NCBI GenBank assembly: GCA_964343605.1
Contig: CAYFKJ010000008.1
Coordinates: forward strand, 1 to 64,000
Length of the DNA stretch: 64,000 nt
Source of the DNA: CAYFKJ01 sp964343605
Lineage (GTDB): Bacteria; Pseudomonadota; Alphaproteobacteria; UBA2966
Reading direction: 5' to 3'
Shown: piece by piece, positions 17,975 to 27,299 of the stretch
Layout of the letters: every line of letters begins with the position of its first letter
How positions within the stretch are numbered: position 1 is the stretch's first letter
Notes under the pieces: model-generated
Told to the model about the DNA's origin: nothing
Databases searched by the model: none
What the model saw: only the letters and a program-made list of their open reading frames with translations
Made by a program: the position numbers and the translations under genes

Positions 17975-18053
17975 GTCAATCTGAATTTTATTTTTATTAT
18001 ATATCAATATGTTATTAGGTTTTTTCGCAAGATCGAAAAAAAATCGTCTAGTT

Positions 18054-18063
18054 ACATTAATGC
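18054..18063. promoter_or_regulatory. Candidate operator, copy 2
   Basis: ACATTAATGC matches nine of the ten bases of copy 1 and is 89 bases away, about 60 bases before the DUF3604 start. Two sites, one near each divergent gene, would allow joint control. Confidence 0.5.
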
Positions 18064-18119
18064 AATTGCTGCTAGATTGATCGTCACCAAACAAGAAACG
18101 CGAGGGAGAAAGCGGCCTC

Positions 18120-20432
18120 ATGTCTAACGAAATTGATGGAGCGGTCTCCGATTCGTTGATCGGCGAAGTCTGGCCTTCGGCCCATCCCGGTGAGGATCCG
18201 GTCCTCTACGGCCACGTGACGATCGAGCCCAGCGAGGCCGTCCGGGTCCGAAGCCTGCAAACCTTCCGGCTGACCTATACGGTCGGCCGTTTCGGTCTCG
18301 ACGACACCGGCGCCATCCGCATCGTGTTTCGCGCCCTGGGCGATTGGGGCGGCCTGCAAACCACAGACCCGACCGCCCGAAACTACGTGACGGCCTCCAC
18401 CAGCACGGGCGTGCCGCTCGACGTCGACTACAGCCGCTACGGAATATCGGCCCGGCCGCGCTGGAAATCCCTGACGGTGCGGGTGATGGGCGGCTATCTC
18501 CGGGAAGGCGACACCATTACGATCGTCTTCGGCGACACCTCCGGCGGTTCGCCCGGCATGACGATGCAGACATTCGTCGAGGCGGGTTTCGAGTTCAAAA
18601 CGCTGGCCGACGTCTGCGCGGTCGGGCAGTTCGTTCCCATACCGGATACCCCGACCATCGCCGTCGTGCCCGGCGAGCCGGCGGTCTGGCGGGCAGTGCT
18701 TTCCAGTCTGCGCCGGCCGGGAGAAGCCTTCCGATTCGGCCTCAAAGCGGAAGATGCCTGGGGCAACCCGACGGACCTCGCCGAGGGCCATTTAACCTTC
18801 GAGACCACCCTGCCGGTCGACGGCCTGCCCGAGACCTACCATTATGAAAAAGGCAACAAGTCGATCTCCTTCGACAATCTTTCCGTGGCCGAAACGGGAA
18901 TTTTGCGCATCACCGTCAAAGACAGCTCCGGCGAGGTCGTCGCGGTGTCCCACCCGATGCTGATCCGCGAAGGCGCCTATTCGGGATACTGGGGTGACCT
19001 GCACGGCCAGAGCGGCGAGTCCATCGGCGTAACGACCTCGCGCCAATACTTCGATTTCGCCCGCAACAAGGCGTTTCTGGACGTCACCAGCCACCAGGCC
19101 AACGACTTCCAGGTCAACAATGCGTTTTGGGCCTACCTCAACGACCTCACGGCCGAACACCACCAGGACGGTTACATGGTCACGTTCCCAGGCTACGAGT
19201 GGTCGGGAAACACCTCGGTGGGGGGCGACCGCAATGTCTTCTTTCGCAGGGAAGGACGGCCGATCAACCGTTCGTCCCACGCATTGCTGACGGACCGCTC
19301 AGACCTCCACACCGATGCGCCCGACGCGCGGCAGCTATTTTCGGCGCTGGCGGAAGAAGATTGCGTGGTCTACGCCCATGTCGGCGGCCGCTATGCCGAC
19401 ATCGCCTTTGCCCACGACCCAAAGCTCGAAACGGCGATGGAAATCCACTCAGCCTGGGGCACGTTCGAGTGGCTGCTGACGGACGGCTTCCCGCTCGGCC
19501 ACCGCAGCGGCGTGGTGTGCAACAGCGACGGCCACAAGGGCCGGCCCGGCGCGAGTTATCCAGGCGCCTCGACGTTCGGCGCTTATGGAGGCCTGACCTG
19601 CTTCCTGACGAACGAACTGACGCGCGATGCTATTTTCGATTGCCTGCGCAGACGCCATCACTACGGCACCACGGGGACCCGCCTGCACATGGATCTATCC
19701 GTCCATATGGCGGGGGGCGGCACTCTGTTCGACCGTGACCCGAAGGCCTATCCCGATACCTCGACCAGCCGTGTTTCCGAAGTGATGATGGGGGACATCG
19801 TTCAAACGGACGACGAGCACGTCACGCTGAAATTCGAGGTCATCGCCCAGACGCCGATAGAGCGGGTGGAGGTGCGCAACGGCACCGAGGTTTTGTCCAC
19901 CATACGGCCCTATGAAGCGGCGGACCTCGGAAACCGCATCCGGGTGCTGTGGAGCGGCGCGGAGTACCGCGGCAGAGGCCGCGACACGAACTGGCAGGGC
20001 CAGATCAAATTCAACGGCGCGGAAATTCGCCGGATGGAGAAGATCAACGCCTGGAATCACGAGCGTCTTTTGGAACAGAAAGGATCCGACACGGTTGTCT
20101 TCGACGCCATCACAACGGGTAATTACGGAGGCTTCGATGTCTGGTTGGCGGGCGGCGACAGCGTCGACATCGAAACCAACCTCGGAACGATGTCTCTTTC
20201 CCAGGATGAGATCGGATTGGACGACTGCGTCATGGAAGCCGGCGGGCTCGAACGGCGGATCAAAGTCTTTCGACTACCCGACGAAATCCCCGGCACAGAG
20301 CTGTCAGGAGAGGTGACGATCCCGCTCAGTCCCACGGGCGACAACCCGCTTTGGATTTCGGTTTACACCGAGGACGGTTTCCAGGCCTGGAGCAGCCCGG
20401 TGTTCGCCTACCGACAGGAAGCTACTTCCTGA
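18120..20432 (+). CDS. DUF3604 domain protein (PHP-like metallohydrolase candidate)
   Basis: This 770-residue protein has the DUF3604 features: YWGDLHGQSGES (about residues 297-308), an internal AHVGGRYAD, and CNSDGHKGRPGASYPG (about 466-481). These His/Asp positions resemble a PHP-type metal centre. The first ~290 residues form beta-rich segments. No signal peptide is visible, so it is probably cytoplasmic. The family's reaction is not established. Its divergent placement from a TTT transporter suggests it acts on the imported acid or an ester or amide of it (inference). Confidence 0.85.
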   Translation: MSNEIDGAVSDSLIGEVWPSAHPGEDPVLYGHVTIEPSEAVRVRSLQTFRLTYTVGRFGLDDTGAIRIVFRALGDWGGLQTTDPTARNYVTASTSTGVPLDVDYSRYGISARPRWKSLTVRVMGGYLREGDTITIVFGDTSGGSPGMTMQTFVEAGFEFKTLADVCAVGQFVPIPDTPTIAVVPGEPAVWRAVLSSLRRPGEAFRFGLKAEDAWGNPTDLAEGHLTFETTLPVDGLPETYHYEKGNKSISFDNLSVAETGILRITVKDSSGEVVAVSHPMLIREGAYSGYWGDLHGQSGESIGVTTSRQYFDFARNKAFLDVTSHQANDFQVNNAFWAYLNDLTAEHHQDGYMVTFPGYEWSGNTSVGGDRNVFFRREGRPINRSSHALLTDRSDLHTDAPDARQLFSALAEEDCVVYAHVGGRYADIAFAHDPKLETAMEIHSAWGTFEWLLTDGFPLGHRSGVVCNSDGHKGRPGASYPGASTFGAYGGLTCFLTNELTRDAIFDCLRRRHHYGTTGTRLHMDLSVHMAGGGTLFDRDPKAYPDTSTSRVSEVMMGDIVQTDDEHVTLKFEVIAQTPIERVEVRNGTEVLSTIRPYEAADLGNRIRVLWSGAEYRGRGRDTNWQGQIKFNGAEIRRMEKINAWNHERLLEQKGSDTVVFDAITTGNYGGFDVWLAGGDSVDIETNLGTMSLSQDEIGLDDCVMEAGGLERRIKVFRLPDEIPGTELSGEVTIPLSPTGDNPLWISVYTEDGFQAWSSPVFAYRQEATS

Positions 20433-20460
20433 ACCGGCGCAAATAAGGCGGTATCCAAAT

Positions 20461-20565
20461 TCATTCTGCCAAACGGGTAATGCGAACGGCCCCCTTTGCA
20501 ATATCATCATAGGTGATGGAGGTCGGCTGATCGTGTAAGATGACGTGCTTTTCTTTGGGTGGATA
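20461..20565 (-). pseudogene. Possible 3' remnant of a decayed gene
   Basis: Read on the minus strand, this stretch is open for 34 codons and ends in TGA at 20463-20461. The translation has a gene-like look (HVILHDQPTSITYDDIAKG, then AVRITRLAE), but there is no start codon, and a stop lies just upstream at 20568-20566. It may be the surviving end of a gene broken when the adjacent AT-rich segment arrived. No family was recognised, and chance is possible. Confidence 0.25.
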
Positions 20566-20619
20566 TCATTCGCGTATAGTGCGTAATGCCTGTTGAGGAT
20601 CAACCCGGAGTGACGTCCA

Positions 20620-21840
20620 GTGATCAGATCCAAGCCATTGTACGGCGCCATCGCCGCTCTGTTGTTTTTGGCAAGCTGCCAAAGCCAGACAACACGACTC
20701 AGAGAATCGGCAAGCATCTGCGCGAAATCGTCGGAGAAACTTTCAAAATCAGAGTTTAGCCAACAAAATATAATCTTTCCTGCTGATTTCATTGCCAACA
20801 GTATTTCCGGCAAGTCGTGCACTAAGAACTATCATGCCAGCCGATTTGACAATGATTTACGGTATATAGAAGAACTTACAATTCAAAATGACAGTAAATT
20901 ACGGCAAAGCACCTCTTTGACCGTTGACCACGAGAATCTTTCCCACAGATGGGCCAAATTGCTGGGCAACACCTATGGTGTTGCCGCCTCCGGAAATCGG
21001 CAAGACGCCGAAAAATTGGTAAACAGCCTGGTTGTTATCGCGAAGGCGAATACACTATTGGATTCGCAAAAACCCAATCAAACAATGAGGAAATCCTGCT
21101 GGAAAGATGGAAGCGGCAGCTCCAAGTGCCCCTTTCATACTTCTCAACACGCTGGATTTACTTTTATCGCATTGCTTTATTCCGCCATTATTTTAGATGA
21201 ATACATAACGCGGGACGACAGATCTACTTTGAACAAGTACTTTGAAGTAGCCTACGAACAATTTATTGAACCCATGGCCTTCGCAGGGAAAGGCCCCAAC
21301 CGTGGTTTTTATGAATTTGGTGATTATGGGCTGGGGGTACTTGCCTATGCAAACTATACCAAAGACAAGTTTCTTGCATTTACAGAAATAATGTTCCGAA
21401 AAGCCAGATTGGAAAGTCTAATTACGAATGAAGGGTATATCGACAATAATAGTTATCGCGGAGTTAGGAGTTATTGGTATCACACCCTAGGGGTTGATAG
21501 CGCTCTCGGTTATGCGTTGATTGCACGAAAACATGGTATTGACTTCTTTAGAGATCCAACACTTGGCAACAAATTGTGTCGATTGGCAGAAAAAACGCTC
21601 GAAGGCGCTGTGGATTACCAGAAATTCATGTCGAAAGGCTTCAGAGGGTACAATTACTCGACAAATAATAACGACGAAAGAAGCCATATGCATCAATTGG
21701 CAGTTGGACTGCCACTAATAATTCGCAAGGAATATGGAATATCAGTTCCGGTATCTCACCGGTACACAAAATTAAGTAGAAGCGAAACAGTTGATAGATT
21801 TATCGGTTTCAATAGCGACTGCTATTACGAAAGCAATTAA
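20620..21840 (+). CDS. AT-rich lipoprotein, possibly alpha/alpha-toroid polysaccharide lyase-like
   Basis: This 406-residue protein starts at a GTG nine bases after ggag. It has a lipoprotein signal, MIRSKPLYGAIAALLFLASC, with lipobox LASC. Base composition is much more AT-rich than its neighbours and codon use differs (many ATA, AAA, AAT), suggesting transfer. The mature part is mostly helical, with repeated aromatic and Asn-rich stretches such as NNSYRGVRSYWYHTLGVDSA. That pattern recalls alginate-lyase-like (PL5 or related) toroids but was not confirmed. It sits beside the UDP-glucuronate precursor genes, which fits a polysaccharide role. The assignment is tentative; the gene itself is well supported. 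Confidence 0.6.
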   Translation: MIRSKPLYGAIAALLFLASCQSQTTRLRESASICAKSSEKLSKSEFSQQNIIFPADFIANSISGKSCTKNYHASRFDNDLRYIEELTIQNDSKLRQSTSLTVDHENLSHRWAKLLGNTYGVAASGNRQDAEKLVNSLVVIAKANTLLDSQKPNQTMRKSCWKDGSGSSKCPFHTSQHAGFTFIALLYSAIILDEYITRDDRSTLNKYFEVAYEQFIEPMAFAGKGPNRGFYEFGDYGLGVLAYANYTKDKFLAFTEIMFRKARLESLITNEGYIDNNSYRGVRSYWYHTLGVDSALGYALIARKHGIDFFRDPTLGNKLCRLAEKTLEGAVDYQKFMSKGFRGYNYSTNNNDERSHMHQLAVGLPLIIRKEYGISVPVSHRYTKLSRSETVDRFIGFNSDCYYESN

Positions 21841-21857
21841 GTTTTCGACTCCTGCTT

Positions 21858-23270
21858 CTAGAACGGGGGCACCGCCACGCCGCTCTTCTCCAATTCCTGC
21901 CTCAACGTCTGTTTCAGGCGCTCCAACGCGCTTTCGTCGGTCGCCTCGCAACGGGCCACCAGGACGGCTTGGGTGTTGGAGGGCCGTAGGAGCCACCAGC
22001 CGTCATCGCTGCTGACGCGGACGCCGTCGATGTCGTCGACGGCAGTGCCCTCAGCCCGAAGACGATTGCGGATCTCGTCCACGATTTCGAATTTCTTGAC
22101 ATCATCGCAGGCGATACGGATTTCCGGCGTGTTGACGAAGACCGGCAACTCGTCTGCCAGGTCAGCCAGCGACCGCCCCGCCCGCGTCAAAACGCCGAGT
22201 AGGCGAACGGCGGCGTAGAGGGCGTCGTCATAGCCGTGGTAGCGGTCGGCGAAGAAAATGTGGCCCGACATTTCCCCGGCCAGGGGAGCCCGTTCCTCCG
22301 CCATCTTGCCCTTGATGAGGGAATGACCTGTCTTCCACATGACGGGCTTGCCCCCCATGCGCGAAACCTCGTCAAACAGGAGCTGACTGGACTTCACGTC
22401 GGCGATGACGGTCGCGCCGGGGTTGTCCTCGAGGACATCGCGCGCCAGCAGGGCCAAAAGTTGGTCGGCCCAAAGCAAGCGTCCCCGCCCGTCGACCACG
22501 CCGATCCGGTCGCCGTCGCCGTCCAAAGCGATGCCGAAATCGAGTCCCTTGGCCCTGACGGCCTCCTGAACGTCCTTGAGGTTGTCGGCAACCGTCGGGT
22601 CGGGATGGTGGTTGGGAAATGTGCCGTCGATGTCGGAAAAAAGCAGGTGATGCTCGCCCGGCAAGCGGGCCGTCAGGGCGGACATCACTTCGCCCGCAGC
22701 ACCATTGCCGGCATCCCAGGCCACCCGCAATTCACCAATGCCCCCCGCTCCTTCACAGGCCCCGGTCAAGGCCGAGAGGTAGTCTTCCGTCACCGGCAGA
22801 TGGCTGATCTCGCCGGGATTCTCCGGCGTCTCGAAATCCCCGGCGGCGGCGATGCGGCCCAATCCCGTAATATCCGAACCGAAGAACGAAAGATGACCCA
22901 ACATCATCTTGAAGCCGTTGTGATCCGGGGGATTATGCGAACCCGTCACCATGATCCCGGCATCGGCCTCATGGTGGTAGACCGAAAAATACAGCATTGG
23001 AGTCGGTCCGCGACCGATGCGGATAACGTTGGCGCCCGTCGACGACATACCGTCCACCAGTGCAGCTTCGAGTTCCGGTGACGTCAGGCGGCCATCGTAG
23101 CCGACGCAAATCGTGGCGCCCGCCCCCCGGTCGCGCAGCACGGCTGTCGCGAACGCCATCCCCAAAACGCGGGTATCGGCGACCGACAAAGTCTCACCGA
23201 TGATACCGCGAACGTCATATTCGCGCAGGATAGTCGGGTGGAATCTGTGGCCGGCGGCCGGATCGTTCAT
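21858..23270 (-). CDS. Phosphomannomutase/phosphoglucomutase
   Basis: This 470-residue alpha-D-phosphohexomutase interconverts hexose 1- and 6-phosphates. The phosphoserine loop is TGSHNPP (Ser111), the metal loop DGDGDR (about residues 250-255), the sugar-binding loop GEMSGHIFF, and the phosphate-binding loop RPSNTQ near the C-terminus. This matches the AlgC/ManB type. The ATG at 23270 (MNDPAAGHRF) is chosen over a TTG at 23279. It follows ugd and galU on the same strand and would supply glucose 1-phosphate for GalU. Confidence 0.94.
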   Translation of the reverse strand: MNDPAAGHRFHPTILREYDVRGIIGETLSVADTRVLGMAFATAVLRDRGAGATICVGYDGRLTSPELEAALVDGMSSTGANVIRIGRGPTPMLYFSVYHHEADAGIMVTGSHNPPDHNGFKMMLGHLSFFGSDITGLGRIAAAGDFETPENPGEISHLPVTEDYLSALTGACEGAGGIGELRVAWDAGNGAAGEVMSALTARLPGEHHLLFSDIDGTFPNHHPDPTVADNLKDVQEAVRAKGLDFGIALDGDGDRIGVVDGRGRLLWADQLLALLARDVLEDNPGATVIADVKSSQLLFDEVSRMGGKPVMWKTGHSLIKGKMAEERAPLAGEMSGHIFFADRYHGYDDALYAAVRLLGVLTRAGRSLADLADELPVFVNTPEIRIACDDVKKFEIVDEIRNRLRAEGTAVDDIDGVRVSSDDGWWLLRPSNTQAVLVARCEATDESALERLKQTLRQELEKSGVAVPPF

Positions 23271-23282
23271 CGTGGCCAATCC

Positions 23283-24611
23283 TTACACTCCGTCGGAAGG
23301 AACTGCCGTACCGCGGCCAATTCCCGAATAGGTGAAGCCCGCCTCGGCCATATCAACGGGTGAGTAGACGTTCCGCAGGTCAATCAGGATGGGCGACTTG
23401 AGATTGGCTTTGACGCGCTCCAGATCGAGCCCGCGGAATTCGTTCCACTCCGTTACAATCACGACGGCGTCCGCGCCATTCATGGCGTCGTAAGCGTCCT
23501 CGCACCATTCGACCTCGTCAAGCACCTTGGCGCCTTCCGTCATACCTTCCGGATCGTAGGCGCGGACCGAGGCGCCCGCTTCCCGCAGCGCCGGTACGAT
23601 ATCGATGCTCGGTGCGTCCCTCATATCGTCCGTGTTGGGCTTGAACGTAACGCCGAGAAGGGCGATCGACTTGCCGGTAACATCGCCGCCGCAGGCCGCG
23701 ATGATGCGCCCCGCCATGGCCCGCTTTCGTTCGTCATTCACCGCGACAACAGCCTCGACGATTTTGCTCGGCGAACCGACCTCGCGCGCCGTGTTGACCA
23801 GCGCCATGGTGTCCTTGGGAAAGCAACTGCCGCCATAACCCGGACCCGCGTGCAGAAATTTCGAGCCGATGCGGCCGTCGAGGCCGATGCCGCGCGCGAC
23901 TTCCTGGACGTCGGCGCCGACATTCTCACAGATATCGGCCATCTCGTTGATGAAGGAAATCTTGGTGGCGAGAAAGGCGTTGGCGGCGTACTTGGTCAGC
24001 TCTGCGGTTTCCCGGCTGACAAAAAGGACCGGCGTCTCGTTGAGAAACAGCGGGCGGTAGACTTCCCGGAGAACGTCCTTGGCGCGCTCCGAATCCGTGC
24101 CGACGACGACCCGGTCGGGCCTCATGAAGTCTTCGATGGCGGCGCCCTCGCGCAAGAATTCGGGGTTTGAGGCAATATCGACGTCGGCATCCGGCCGCCG
24201 TGCCCGAATGCGTTTTTCAACCTCAGCGCCGGTGCCGACCGGAACTGTCGATTTGGTCACGACCACGGTATAGCCGTTCAGCGCCTCGGCAACCTCTTCC
24301 GCCGCCGAAAAAACGTAGGTCAAATCGGCAGCCCCATCTCCGCGCCGGCTAGGTGTCCCGACGGCGATGAAAACCGCGTCTGCACCCTTCACGGCCGCCT
24401 TCAAATCGGTCGAGAATGTCAAGCGTCCGGCCTTGACGTTGCTTTCAACCATGCGCCTCAAGCCGGGTTCAAAAATGGGTATCTCGCCGGTGTTTAGTGT
24501 TTCGATCTTGGTCCCATCCTTGTCGACGCACACGACATCGGCGCCGAATTCCGAAAAACAGGTTCCTGAAACCAGACCGACATAACCGGTCCCTATCATG
24601 GCAATTCGCAT
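23283..24611 (-). CDS. ugd: UDP-glucose 6-dehydrogenase
   Basis: This 442-residue enzyme oxidises UDP-glucose to UDP-glucuronate with two NAD+. It has an N-terminal Rossmann motif GTGYVGLVSG (about residues 7-16), the catalytic-loop STVPVGT, and the active-site Cys in GYGGSCFPKD (C263). The C-terminal domain has GVTFKPNTDDMRDAPS. Length is standard. It lies between galU and the phosphohexomutase gene, forming a complete route from glucose 6-phosphate to UDP-glucuronate. Confidence 0.96.
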   Translation of the reverse strand: MRIAMIGTGYVGLVSGTCFSEFGADVVCVDKDGTKIETLNTGEIPIFEPGLRRMVESNVKAGRLTFSTDLKAAVKGADAVFIAVGTPSRRGDGAADLTYVFSAAEEVAEALNGYTVVVTKSTVPVGTGAEVEKRIRARRPDADVDIASNPEFLREGAAIEDFMRPDRVVVGTDSERAKDVLREVYRPLFLNETPVLFVSRETAELTKYAANAFLATKISFINEMADICENVGADVQEVARGIGLDGRIGSKFLHAGPGYGGSCFPKDTMALVNTAREVGSPSKIVEAVVAVNDERKRAMAGRIIAACGGDVTGKSIALLGVTFKPNTDDMRDAPSIDIVPALREAGASVRAYDPEGMTEGAKVLDEVEWCEDAYDAMNGADAVVIVTEWNEFRGLDLERVKANLKSPILIDLRNVYSPVDMAEAGFTYSGIGRGTAVPSDGV

Positions 24612-24620
24612 TTTTGTTCC

Positions 24621-25517
24621 CTAAGTCCGAGCGGCGAATTCGTCGATGAAATCTTGCACGCCCGCCCGCAGATCATCCCGCGCCAAAGCAAAGGCGATGT
24701 TGGCCCTCAAAAAGCCTGTCTTGTCGCCGCAATCGAAGCGCTCGCCCTCGAAGCGAAGGCCGTGGAAAGGCGAGCCGCCGATCAAATCCGCCATGGCGTC
24801 CGTCAACTGTATTTCCCCGCCTGCCCCGCGCTGCATTTTCGCCAAATGGTCAAAAACGTCAGGTTGCAGGATGTAGCGTCCGATGATCGACAGGGTCGAA
24901 GGCGCATTCTCGGGAGCGGGCTTTTCGACCAATCCCGTGACCTCGACCAGATCGTCCGCAACCGCACCCACTTCAAGTACGCCATATCGGCTGGTGTGTT
25001 CCCTGGGCACGTCCATAACGGCGACGATGTTGCCGCCTTTTTCGGCGTAGGCGGAGGTCATCTGTTGCAGGCACGGCGTTTTTGACAGGACCAGATCGTC
25101 AGCCAACAGCACGGCAAACGGTTCATCGCCAACAAGGTTTCTGGCGCACCAAACGGCATGGCCGAGCCCCATGGGCTCCTGTTGACGGGTATAGGCGACC
25201 GTTCCCGCCGCCGGCAGCCATTCCGCGATGGCCTCGATCTCATCCAGTTTGTTCTTGCTCGAAAGCTGATCATGGAGCTCGTATGACCGATCGAAATGAT
25301 CTTCGATGGCCGATTTTCCCCGCCCCGTGACAAAAATGAATTCCTCGATGCCCGCCGCTTTGGCCTCTTCCACAGCGTAATGAATGAGCGGTTTGTCGAC
25401 GACCGGCAGCATCTCCTTGGGCATCGCCTTGGTTGCCGGTAGAAAACGTGTGCCGAGACCACCGACCGGAAATACGGCCTTACGCACACGCCGTTGCGTT
25501 GGATTGTTTGAAGTCAT
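24621..25517 (-). CDS. galU: UTP-glucose-1-phosphate uridylyltransferase
   Basis: This 298-residue GalU makes UDP-glucose. The N-terminus has the nucleotidyltransferase motif FPVGGLGTRFLPATKAMPKE, followed by PVVDKPLIHYAVEEA. Later FAVLLADDL, PSRYGV-like HTSRYGVLEVG, and GGEIQLTDA are characteristic. It ends nine bases before ugd starts. The ribosome binding site is weak. Confidence 0.96.
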   Translation of the reverse strand: MTSNNPTQRRVRKAVFPVGGLGTRFLPATKAMPKEMLPVVDKPLIHYAVEEAKAAGIEEFIFVTGRGKSAIEDHFDRSYELHDQLSSKNKLDEIEAIAEWLPAAGTVAYTRQQEPMGLGHAVWCARNLVGDEPFAVLLADDLVLSKTPCLQQMTSAYAEKGGNIVAVMDVPREHTSRYGVLEVGAVADDLVEVTGLVEKPAPENAPSTLSIIGRYILQPDVFDHLAKMQRGAGGEIQLTDAMADLIGGSPFHGLRFEGERFDCGDKTGFLRANIAFALARDDLRAGVQDFIDEFAART

Positions 25518-25626
25518 ATTGATTTCAATTGGTTAATAAAATCGAGGCACGCGCGCCTCGGAGAATCGGCTGGCTGTTTTTTGCCATGACAACATCGGGA
25601 TGGCAAGGGCAGCGGCGGAATTCACC

Positions 25627-26382
25627 TTAGGTCCCAAGAAGAAGATCCTTGGCCTGATTGATTTTGCTTGCAAGATAAGTGGAACCGCCCTGATCGGGGT
25701 GAATTTTCAGCATCAAACGGTGGTGTGAATCCTTGATCTCCTCCGCCGTTGCGCCCGGCTTCAATCCCAAGATCTCAAACGCTTCCTCCCGCGTCATGGG
25801 CCCGTTCTCTCCGGGTTGCTCTCCCGCGTCGCCGTGGGCCGAGGATTTATAACCGGCCTCCGCCCGCCATTCGGGCCCTTCGGTACGGTCCAGATAGGTT
25901 TCCAGAAGGGCGGCGCCTTGCGGATCGGTGGCACGGCACTCGCGCAGGACTTCGACAGCGTCCGGCAGTGAAAGTTCATTGAGCTGCCGACCCCGATGCG
26001 TTCCCTTCAAGACCTCGCCCGATATACCGCCGCTGTCATGGTTGAGCGTCATTCTCAAATATTCGGTCGTGACCTCCGAACTCCCATCTTGGGATGATGA
26101 CCCGAAATCCGAGGAATATGCCGGCCCAGGTCTCGTCGCGCCTGTCCCGAACGGCAGTTTGACGGCCTTTCGCATCAGCCACCAGAAGGCGGCGATCGCC
26201 AGAGGTGCGGCAAATGCAAGACGGCCCGTTAAAGCGAGAAACGTCACAAGCGCCAGTAAGATACCGAGAACGCCCCACTTGAGGGTTTTCGCCAGAACTT
26301 TGGGGTCAGCCGCGGCAAACCAACGACCAGCCAGGATCATGGCCAGAAATACGCAGACGCCAAGAACGAACCAAGCGAACAT
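25627..26382 (-). CDS. Membrane-anchored J-domain protein (TIM14/DjlA-like)
   Basis: This 251-residue protein has two or three hydrophobic segments in the first ~70 residues, then a soluble region and a C-terminal J domain (about residues 196-251) with the HPD motif in KIHPDQGGSTYLASKINQAKDLL. The J domain would stimulate DnaK ATPase at the membrane. The layout resembles alphaproteobacterial relatives of mitochondrial Tim14/Pam18. It is 2 bp downstream of the VWA gene and so probably translated with it. The partner substrate is unknown. Confidence 0.88.
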   Translation of the reverse strand: MFAWFVLGVCVFLAMILAGRWFAAADPKVLAKTLKWGVLGILLALVTFLALTGRLAFAAPLAIAAFWWLMRKAVKLPFGTGATRPGPAYSSDFGSSSQDGSSEVTTEYLRMTLNHDSGGISGEVLKGTHRGRQLNELSLPDAVEVLRECRATDPQGAALLETYLDRTEGPEWRAEAGYKSSAHGDAGEQPGENGPMTREEAFEILGLKPGATAEEIKDSHHRLMLKIHPDQGGSTYLASKINQAKDLLLGT

Positions 26383-26384
26383 GG

Positions 26385-27101
26385 TCAGGATTCCGGTTTA
26401 AGCTGTTTCGCGATAAGCAAGGTTTCGCCCCCTTTGCGGCTGCTGTAGTTTTCCAGGGCTTTCCGGCCGCCCGCCGCATACACGGCCACGGCCGCCAACA
26501 AATCCCGCAATTGCCGGGCGCTCGACAAATCGAAGTTGCAATGGGCGCCGCCGCTCAATCGGGCAATTTGGCGGAAAGCCCGCGTCGCGCCCGGTTCGGC
26601 CCCTTCCTGGAAAACAAAGACAGGAACCCCGAGCATGCCGAGTTCACCGGCCAGCGTACACAACTGATCAATATCCTCCTCGACACAGTCGCCGATGAAA
26701 ACAAGGGCGTTAACTTTTTTCACGGCAGTTTCATCAAGGGCGTGGCGCAGGACGCGCTCGATCTGCGTCCGGCCGCCTCGGCAATCCACACGAGTCATCT
26801 GGGCTACCAGTTCAGCCGAGTTCCCGATCCATGGCGTGGCGCGGAAATCACCGTATCCGCGGTAAAACGCCATTTGGATGTCGAGGCCACCAAGGGCGGC
26901 TGTTTCACTGAACATTTCCCCCTGAATATGACAGGCCTTGTCCCAGGTCGGCTCTCTGCTTGCCGTCGCATCAAGGGCAAATATCAGTCGACCCCGCGAG
27001 CCGGCCGTATGGACAGCGGGTGTGGCGGCAAGCCGCTTCAGGAAGGCATCAACATCGCCATCGCTGGAACGCCGCGCCAAATCACGTCGATCTTCCGCCA
27101 T
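26385..27101 (-). CDS. VWA domain-containing protein
   Basis: This 238-residue protein has a von Willebrand A-like fold. A MIDAS-type FALDATASREP (D-x-T-x-S) lies near residues 41-51, followed by NALVFIGDCVEEDIDQL and the FVFQEG strand. No signal peptide or transmembrane helix is seen. VWA proteins act as metal-dependent binding modules. It starts at the left side of a divergent promoter shared with the pentapeptide-repeat gene and is coupled to the J-domain gene. Function is not known. Confidence 0.85.
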   Translation of the reverse strand: MAEDRRDLARRSSDGDVDAFLKRLAATPAVHTAGSRGRLIFALDATASREPTWDKACHIQGEMFSETAALGGLDIQMAFYRGYGDFRATPWIGNSAELVAQMTRVDCRGGRTQIERVLRHALDETAVKKVNALVFIGDCVEEDIDQLCTLAGELGMLGVPVFVFQEGAEPGATRAFRQIARLSGGAHCNFDLSSARQLRDLLAAVAVYAAGGRKALENYSSRKGGETLLIAKQLKPES

Positions 27102-27299
27102 TACGCCCCCGGTCTCCTGGCTCCAAAGTGGATCCGTTGTTTATTGCTCCACCCCCATAGATATGTTCAAGAGTGTGCGGTTTGCAACGCCAATCACGCT
27201 ATGAAATGCACCCTGTAGATTGTATGCTTGGAAGCTTAGCCGAGTCGCTTTGTTCGTGGCACCCGGCGGCATGTCAACAAAGTTCAAATTCTTGGGTGA

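Noticed and set aside
20304..20822. A 172-codon minus-strand gene.
   Set aside because: It spans the ends of two plus-strand genes and its translation has no family likeness.
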